Positions 56,979 through 64,000 of a stretch of 64,000 nucleotides of DNA are shown one piece after another (the stretch's first letter is position 1; each line of letters opens with the position of its first letter). The stretch spans positions 188,793,786 through 188,857,785 of the forward strand of contig NC_051849.1 in NCBI RefSeq assembly GCF_905115235.1, in the 5' to 3' direction. The stretch comes from Hermetia illucens (Eukaryota > Arthropoda > Insecta > Diptera > Stratiomyidae). Under the pieces are notes generated by a model that did no database searches, was not told where the DNA came from, and worked only from the letters and a program-made list of their open reading frames with translations. Both the position numbers and the translations under genes were made by a program.

Positions 56979-58970
56979 TGAATGTTAGCTAGCAATGGAA
57001 CAGAAGAATGCTGCATACCGAGTAATGCTGCATTCTCAAAGAACGGGAGCACGCGCAGAGGCTTATCACGAACTCCGTCGAGCAGAGAAGCGACTACACA
57101 GACGGAAAATGGAAGCCTGGGAGAACCAAAAGGTCTGTGAACTCGAAAAGTACAAGGAGCAACCTCACCAGGCGCGAAAGTTTTACCAAAACTTTGGTCA
57201 CTTAATCCGTATAAATGAGGATGATCCAGCCCGGAAAGTCTATACGGGCAATATCTAGAGTAGGAAAAGAAAGCGAGGCAGACCCTGCCTAATATGGAGC
57301 GATGACGTAGGTCAGGACGCACCAGGGGCGGAAGTTTTACCAAAAGTCAGCAGGATGAAGCCTTACACACCTCGGTGTTTATCCTGCTGAGACAAAGAGG
57401 GAAATCTGATTTCCGACAGAATGGACATATTAGAGCGATAGGTTGAGTACTTTGATGAACTACTGAACAACCAGAACATCGGCGAGTTGGAGGTCCCGCT
57501 AACTGAAGACGACGGACAAATACTGCCACCATCAAGTATAGAAAAAGCAATCCGTGCAATTCATCGGCTTATGGACTTACAGCCGAATTGGTTAAATATG
57601 GAGGCGACCAGTTACACCAAGTGGTTCATCAACTGATGCTCAAGGTATGGGACAGCGAATCAATGCCTGACGACCAGCAAAGAGACATTATCTGTCTCAT
57701 ACATAAAAAGGGGGATATCACACAGTGCAGCAATTATAGAGGTATCACGTTGTGGAGTACCATCTATAAGATATTCTCCACTATCTTGCTAGGCCGGACA
57801 GCCCCATACGCCCAGAACATCATTGGCCCATACGAAAGAGGCTTCACTCCAGGCAAATCAGCAACAGATCAGATTTTCTCTTTGCGCAAGCGATGAAAAA
57901 ACTGTTGCAATATGGACACCAGTTGCACCATCCATTCATCGATTTTAAAGCCGCCTGTGATAGTATAGCCAGGGTAAAACTGTACGCGGCCATGAGAGAA
58001 TTCGGTATCCCGACGAAATCAATAAGACTGACTAGGCTGACCCTGGCCAATGTGCGAGGTCACATAAAAGCAGCAGAATCACTCTCAAGACCATTCGACA
58101 TCAACAACGGTCAACGACAAAGGGATGCCCTATCATGCGTGCTCTTTAACCTGGCCCTAGAGAAAGTGATCTGTGATCATGGAAGGAACAACCCGAGACG
58201 TACAAACTGCCGTCATCCAGATCGAGCAGGCGGCATTTGGCGCGAGATGTTGGGCTGCGCATCAATGAAGGCAAGACAAAATATATGGTGGCACCGAAAA
58301 CCAACCAACCAACAACATCAAACCGCACTGGTCAAACGGGAAGAATAAAGGTAGGAGAATACAACTTGGAGACCGTTGACAATTTCTCCTATCTAGGGTC
58401 AAAAACCACAACCGATAAAAGCTACGACGATGAAATCCAACAGAGCCTTTTTCAGTTTACAAAAACTGTTTCGCTCGAAACGTCTCACCATAGGATCAAG
58501 ACAATGATCTTGCCAGTTCTCTTGTATTCCTCAGAGTTGGATTCTTAGCAAAAAGAATCGCGACCTCTTGGCCACGTTCGAGAGAAGAATTCTCCGAAGA
58601 ATTTTTGGAACCCCACATGAGGATGGACGATTCCGTAGCCTACATGACGAAATCTATCAGCGATACCATGACTGTCAGGTTGTGGATAAAATCCGGCTCA
58701 ATAGGTTACGGTGGGCGGGTCACTTAATCTGTATGGATGAGGATGATCCAACCCGGAAAGTCTATAAGGGCAATATCTATGGTAGAAAAAGAAGACGAGG
58801 TAGACCCTGCCTGAAATGGAGCGATGGCGTAGATCAGGACGCCAAACAGCATTTAGTAATATCGAATTGGTGGACCTCGGGGCAAAACTGGGGTGTCTGG
58901 GATTCCTTGTTAAGCCAGACCTAGACCAGATATCGGTTGTTGCGGCGTTGAAGATGAATTGCATTTAGGA
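56978..58970 (+). mobile_element. RTE-I family LINE, copy F, 5' truncated and with a duplicated 3' segment
   Basis: Begins in the linker (MEQKNAAYRVMLHSQRTGA, 56995), RRAEKRLHRRKMEAWENQ, then at 57194-57319 an inserted copy of the C-terminal segment (GHLIRINEDDPARKVYTGNI), after which the linker resumes with [14 protein letters not shown]: PGx deletion, LVKYGGDQLHQVVHQ, SNYRGITLWSTIYKIFSTIL (57730-57790), FIDFKAACDSIARVKLYAAM, NNGQRQRDALSCVLFNLALE (58104-58160; GLRQGD changed), a deletion of YADD, then NFSYLGSKTT, ERRILRRIFGTPHEDGRFRS (58577-58635) and the C-terminal GHLICMDEDDPTRKVYKGNI (58715-58775). Dead. Confidence 0.7.
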
Positions 58971-59494
58971 TAAATACAAGTAATGATGTCTCTTGTTCAC
59001 TCACATGGTCTCCTTTTAGTGTTGTCATTTATTTCCTATTTGATTTTGCAATGAGACCGAGCTTCAGTTCAATTATCATCACACTTAATGCTGTGCAGAT
59101 GATAAGTTTACAATTAATAAAACGCAACGTCTTCTCGAGCGAATGTCAGTTTTATTTTACTAAAAGGAAAACGAATTTTTACAAATCTTCGGGTACACCA
59201 TGTTGGTTGTAATTCACAGAAACAGAAATGCATTTCACATCAGAAGCAATGTTCTACATTCGTACCTACTGTTTGGATACCACTTGCTTAATTAGAAAAC
59301 TACACAATTCATCTGAATGTCTAAATGCTGAACACTCTAGGCGCTAGACTACGCGCTATTTCTGCACCAGGCGAAAATTGAAGAGAATACCTTAAATCTA
59401 AACTATGCAATGTAAACTAGACAAAGGTTTGATCCAACCTTTCACTTATTAATAAATTAATATTATTGCATTATAAAATTAAATACAAAAAACC
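58971..59494 (-). other. ebi 3' flank / probable 3' UTR
   Basis: Non-coding AT-rich sequence downstream of the ebi stop. A minus-strand AATAAA at about 59158-59153 could end the transcript roughly 340 bases past the stop. Confidence 0.45.
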
Positions 59495-61334
59495 TTAAAA
59501 CTTCCTTAAATCAAGCACAAAAACGTTCCCGTCAGAAGCACTCGCTCCAACTTTCGTGCCCTTCGAGTTCCAGCAAACCTCGAAAATGCCGCCGGTTCCC
59601 TTGTAGCTGTGAACTAGTTGACCTGTTTGTGTGCTCCAGATATGAACGCATTTGTCGAAACTGCCGGAAGCCAGATGTTTACCGTCGGGACTGAAGGCGA
59701 CTGAGTAAACAGGCTCTGTGTGTTTCGTCAGGGTATGGATGCACACTCCCCGATCAACGTCCCACAGGCGGACTGTGGAATCGAACGAGGCGCTGGCCAA
59801 AATCAAATTCATGTTGGGATTTTGAGTTCCTGGGCCAGTTGGTGACCATTTGATTGTGTAGATTTCCTTGGAATGGGCTTGAAGGTCATGCACACAGGTG
59901 TCCTGCTTCATCGACCAGATCTTCAAAGTCATGTCATCAGAACAGGACGCCAGGAGCGATCCTTGAGGATCCCATTTGATGGCATTGACTTCATTCTGAA
60001 AAGGATAAAAATTAAATCAGAATTTGCGTGTTTTAGTCACAATGGGGGAGTACTTACAGTGTGCCCTTGGAATGATTTGATTGGTTTGTTCTCATGCAGC
60101 TTGCACACGTGGATCCTTTGATCGGTACTACAACTGGCGAACGAGGTATTTGTCTGCCAGTCGACATCCAGCGCCGGAGCATTGTGGAATGCGAACTGTT
60201 GGGTACATTGACCAGTTGATGCATCCCAAATGATAGTGGTTTTATCAACCCCAGCAGAAAGGATATAGTTGCCCCGCTTGTTCCACTTTAGGGCAAAGAT
60301 GGGTCCTTTATGCTGGCCTAGCGTGGATGCAAGGCGACCGTCAGTCGTCCAAATCCTAGCGTAGCCGTCGTAACTACCTGTTGCCAACAAAGAACCATCA
60401 CACTGTGGAAAAAGAATCAAAATACGCCATTAGTCACTTCTTTAGTCGCATATTTAATGCTATACACGTGATAAGTACGATATTGAGTGTCAAAAAATAG
60501 ATTCCCTCCACAAAATTGTCCAAACGTGGCTTTCGTGTATAAAGGGGAATCCCCACATTAATAAGAAATTACTCACATTCCAGTCAAGTGAAGTGACATC
60601 CTTGTTGCTTGGCACTTCAGCCCCTCCCTTTTGAATGCAATGTCTCAAAACCAACTGATTTGGGCTCGTGGTTGTGTCCGACATATCCCAAATCCTTGCC
60701 GTGCTATCTCCCGAGCCGCTAGCCAGCAGATCCCTGCTTGGGTTCCATGCGCAAATGAAGACTTCACTTTCATGTCCACGCAAAACCGTCGCCTTCGAAG
60801 CGGGAATCTCAATACTCTGATCGACGTCCATATTTTCCATGGCGGTAGTGGTTGAAACTGGCGACGGAGCAACGGTGGGCTCTTCGCCATTCGCTTCCGT
60901 CGGCTCAGTTTTAATTGGTTCAGCTTTCACCGGCTCTGCCTTGATTGGCTCCGACTTCACCGATAATTTCTGACACTTTATCTCGGGCATGACGGCATCG
61001 ATAAGACTTAGCCCTTCAATTTGGCGCGGGGATTGGCCATCTTCGCCGACGCTTAGCTCCACCTCTGTGTACTGGAGCCCCTTCTGTAAAATAGTCAGGA
61101 GCGCGGCCGGCGGCACCAGAGCTCCATTTATATTGCTTTGCGAAATATGCGACTCGATACCGAACGTATAGGCCGAGTGGTGGAAACCTGAAAGCGTTAA
61201 GAAATAAACACATGAAAATCACACAGATACCACCCGCAACTGTTCCGTGGGCACAAAGAATCGTAAATATCCTAACCTGATTCCTGTAAATAGCGATAGA
61301 CGAGAAAATTCACTTCGTCGCTCGAAAAACTCAT
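59495..61334 (-). CDS. ebi: ebi / TBL1-family LisH-WD40 corepressor subunit
   Basis: TBL1/TBL1XR1 (Drosophila ebi) is a core subunit of the NCoR/SMRT-HDAC3 corepressor and an F-box-like exchange factor in the nucleus. Four exons: 61334-61277, 61187-60577, 60402-60058 and 59995-59495, giving 504 residues (vertebrate TBL1XR1 has about 514). All junctions keep frame: TCA G|GT, GAC TGG AAT|TGT, CAC ACT|AAT. Residues 1-30 are the LisH motif ([20 protein letters not shown]); next is the F-box-like region ([37 protein letters not shown]). A linker rich in Lys/Glu/Pro repeats ([20 protein letters not shown]) replaces the usual glutamine-rich part. Eight WD repeats follow, e.g. [40 protein letters not shown] and [20 protein letters not shown]. 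It is intact and well conserved. Confidence 0.93.
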
Positions 61335-62007
61335 TTTTTCCTTGTTATTCGGAAAACACGCCTAAAGGATTATTCTATTGGAAACTGGCTGCAAACTGCT
61401 CCGTGTAACACGCTCTGCTATCAACAACCTTCTTATAATGCGAGAGATTAGACACAAACAGATCATTGACACTTGGTGTTAGCTGCCATATTGAAGTTCT
61501 TCTTCTTGTTTATTCTTCAGCAGCTTCGATTGATTGCTTTGACTGAGTAGCTAAATGTGAGGTTGATGGACAAAAACGGATTCGGATATATTTGCTGGTG
61601 TTGTTATCTAATTTTTCTATTTTTTTCTAAAGTTTCAATGGACGATAAGAAAGACTACGTTAGTAATAAAATAAATCAAGTGACATCTGCCGAAAATTTC
61701 TTGCTAACAATTAATATCCTTCGGGAAAAATGAAATAAAAGTAAAATTTCGATTGATATAAAGCAATGAGCATTTACGAAAATTATCAGGAGTAAACATA
61801 TTATAATCACAAAACTAAGCTCCGCGGTAGCTGGCCCAAACCCAGTTGTCAAAGGAATAGAGATGGATAGCTTCAGTCTACCGCTTCAGCGGATAAATGA
61901 GGCAGTGAAAGAACTTTGTGATCTTGCAGATTACTCACAGAGGAAGCTATCGCCTCACCTGGCAATCAGGTATAAAATGCAAATCCAAAAATAAGGAGAA
62001 AAAAAAC
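61335..62007. promoter_or_regulatory. ebi upstream region
   Basis: Probable 5' UTR and promoter of ebi up to about 61600. Beyond it, 61865-61970 has a short plus-strand frame (MDSFSLPLQRINEAVKELCD, LADYSQRKLSPHLAIRYKMQ) that reads like the remains of a transposon protein; I cannot name it. Confidence 0.4.
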
Positions 62008-62575
62008 TTAAGGGGGTCATCCCGTGTGGAGGCCGTTTTTTCGCTTTTTTTCAGAAACTTAGAATACAAATAAGAATTTCGCCATAAATTTATTAATATC
62101 TTGAGCATGCATAGTAATTTTCCCAGTCCGATCGCATAGTTCGTTATTGAAATGCAGAGCAATTATACACCCATCTCCAAAAATAAGGTGTTTTTCTGCT
62201 GCCACGCTAGAGGGCCCTGTGATCATCTTAAAGAAAAAATGTAAACAGCATTTTAATGTGCAGACTTAACTACAGACCGCAAACTAGGATTATTAAAAAA
62301 TATTAAAAGCTACATTTTTGGTGCCGTGTTAAACTTTTTTTTATGAATTGTGGTGTTTTTTTACGGCTTCTTCAATGAATAAAAAAAAACTGCTGAATGA
62401 ATGGCAATTATCCCAGTTTGCGGACCATAGAAATATGTTCTGAATAAGTCGTGAAAATTTCAAAGAATTTCGTTAGATAGATTTTGGGCTATGGTGGCAA
62501 CCGATTTTCAACATGCAGTTTCGAGATAAACGCATTTAAAAAGTAGAATGCGATTTTTAGCCATAAAACCTTAAC
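62008..62575. repeat. Possible TTAA-flanked non-coding element (MITE-like)
   Basis: TTAAGGGGGTCATCCCGTG begins at about 62009 and the stretch ends with ATAAAACCTTAA near 62574, i.e. TTAA at both borders with a weak inverted GG/CC. No coding capacity inside. TTAA targets are typical of piggyBac-type elements, but the terminal repeats are too poor to be sure. Confidence 0.3.
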
Positions 62576-62579
62576 TGAC

Positions 62580-62720
62580 CTGAGTGTAATTATGCCATGT
62601 TTCCAACGATTAATTATTTGAAATAAAAAAAACTTGTTGTTTCTTTTTCGCTGGTGTAGATATTTATTCTTGCAAATATTTCGAGAACAAGTGGTTATCG
62701 TAAAGATTTTCGTAATGGTC
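62580..62720 (-). mobile_element. Penelope-like element 3' end, second copy
   Basis: Inverse of 56840-56978, sharing TTTGCAAGAATAAATATCTA, CACCAGCGAAAAAG, the A-rich run and TAATTAATCGTTGGAAAC. On the minus strand the hairpin is GATAAC-CACTT-GTTCTC (5 of 6 pairs) followed by GAAA; the stem III loop is lost. It interrupts or caps the BovB-type RTE to its right. Confidence 0.5.
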
Positions 62721-63900
62721 CGCTCAGGTGACAGCGATCACTTTCTTCGCTTCCCGGTTGGCATTCTTATAAGCTTGCCAATTTCACGAGCGTTTTATCG
62801 TCGAGACTCTTGTAGAGGCGTTTCTTTCCACGGATCTTCATTTCAGCATCGTCATTCCAAAGCCAAGTATATCGGTTGATGTACCGCTTACCCGGCTTAC
62901 AGACCCTGAGGGTTACAGAGGCCGCTTTGTGGGTCCTTTCTTTCATTTGGTTCCACGATCCTTCCACATTCGTAATGGTTGGTAATCGCGTGAGATCATT
63001 TCTTTTTTCTTCTCATGAAATCGCCACCAATTAATGCGCCGCTGGCCAGTGCGTTCCTCACGCTGTTTTATCGGTGGCTTAATTCGCAGGACGGTAATCA
63101 ACGGTGAATGTTGAGGTGCGATGGTCTCATAGAGAACGGCTTTGCAATCAGTCACAGTGGTAAAATGTCGGCGTCTTATGAGCATATAGTTGATTTGCGT
63201 TTTACTGTTCCCGCTATAAAATGTGGGAAGATGAGACAATCGTTTGATGAACCATGTATTCATAAGTACAAGGTCATGGGTGTCCGCAAAATCGATTATA
63301 CGCTCGCCACCTTCATTGCGCGCTCCGAACCCTTTTCCCCCATGGCACCTGTTACCGTCTGCCTTTTCACCCACATGACCATTAAGGTCGCCGGCAATGA
63401 TTCTGTAATCGTCAGCAGGCACGTGACAAGTCTTTTCATCGAGAAGTTGCCAGAAGGCATCTTTCTCGGTGTTAGGTCGGCCTGTCTGTGGTGCATACGC
63501 GGTGAAGAAGTGAATAGTGCGATCAGCTGATATAATGGTGAGCTTCATCAGCTAATCATCAAATCGTCCGACTTCTTTAATGGCATCACGGAAACCCTCT
63601 GAGATGGCAATGCCAACACCATATTGAGTGTATGGGTTACCAAAATAGAGAAGTTTATAGCCATTTTTACCGCGTTCGCGTTCAATGTCGCAGCTTTTGG
63701 CACCAGACCGTCGAGTTTCTTACAGAGCGGAGATATCAATGCGCTGGTCTTTCCGGTTAAGGTTCTAACATTAAGCGTGCAGACACGTATTTGCTTTGTT
63801 CATTTTGTTCGGACTAACTTGCTTACGTCCTGATGTCGTCCATACGTCAAGAACCCTTGCCCATTTCTCGACAGGACCGCAATTTAGTGAACGTTTTCAT
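62721..63900 (-). mobile_element. BovB-type RTE LINE, 5' leader and best-preserved endonuclease
   Basis: Minus strand: leader (63900-63790) as in the 42050 copy, VCTLNVRTLTGKTSAL-like start, then a long open frame 63548-62943 with LTIISADRTIHFFTAYAPQT, YRIIAGDLNGHVGEKADG, IDFADTHDLVLMNTWFIKRL, SHLPTFYSGNSKTQINYMLI, and APQHSPLITVLRIK. These are the ordered apurinic-endonuclease motifs of BovB-type RTE (GDxNxHVG catalytic Asp/Asn kept). It continues with RTHKAASVTLRVCKPGKRY (about 62925) and stops where the Penelope 3' end begins at about 62720. The RT is missing. Confidence 0.7.
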
Positions 63901-64000
63901 CACAACGCATTTTAAATTTGTAGGTGGAAAGGTGAATTCCTGTTATTGTCTCTTAAAGTTGGGATTTTTTGCTAATATCATATTAAAGTTTGAATTTTCC

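Noticed and set aside
1-64000. LTR retrotransposons, viral copies, rRNA genes, CRISPR arrays, bacterial-type operons
   Set aside because: No long terminal repeats, viral proteins, rRNA-like blocks or regularly spaced repeats were recognised by eye; spliced genes and LINEs show eukaryotic nuclear DNA.

Overview
This window looks like repeat-choked nuclear DNA from an insect, most likely a fly (Diptera). The host genes have fly-like orthologues (Dlg5, capping protein beta, ebi, an RBM7-type RNA-binding protein). Most of their introns are very short (57-68 bp in several genes). The space between genes is packed with dead non-LTR retrotransposons. From memory, and not checked, several of these genes lie on the same chromosome arm (2L, Muller element B) in Drosophila. 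The species cannot be fixed from the sequence.

Host genes, left to right: the 5' half of Dlg5 (minus strand, running off the left edge, start at 1975); F-actin capping protein beta (plus, 11819-19554, with only its ATG in the first exon and a 6.9 kb intron); an RBM7-like gene A (minus, 26241-27185); a divergently placed five-exon gene for a small acidic protein with a ubiquitin-interacting-like motif (plus, 27782-28548); a two-exon secreted 60-residue peptide gene with a TATA box (minus, 34873-35112); a TLC-domain membrane protein A (minus, 40752-41550); an RBM7-like gene B (minus, 46846-47752); a TLC-domain protein B (minus, 52848-53619); and ebi/TBL1 (minus, 59495-61334).

The order RBM7-A, TLC-A, RBM7-B, TLC-B, all on one strand with matching intron positions in each pair, suggests an old tandem duplication of a two-gene block that transposons later pulled apart.

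The rest is mostly transposon debris. One RTE-like LINE family (called RTE-I here) is present in at least seven pieces on both strands. A BovB-type RTE has several 5', 3' and internal scraps. There are R1-clade fragments with a shared 3' end, LOA-type elements with RNase H (one antisense inside the capping-protein intron), another RNase H-bearing LINE, Penelope-like elements, one tRNA-derived SINE-like unit and some non-coding repeats. None of the LINE copies looks intact. I recognised no LTR retroelement, virus copy, CRISPR array or functional tRNA/rRNA gene.

The most interesting structured signal is a hairpin at the 3' ends of the Penelope-like elements. It resembles the hammerhead ribozymes known from that class: the loop is conserved between two copies and the stem sequence covaries.
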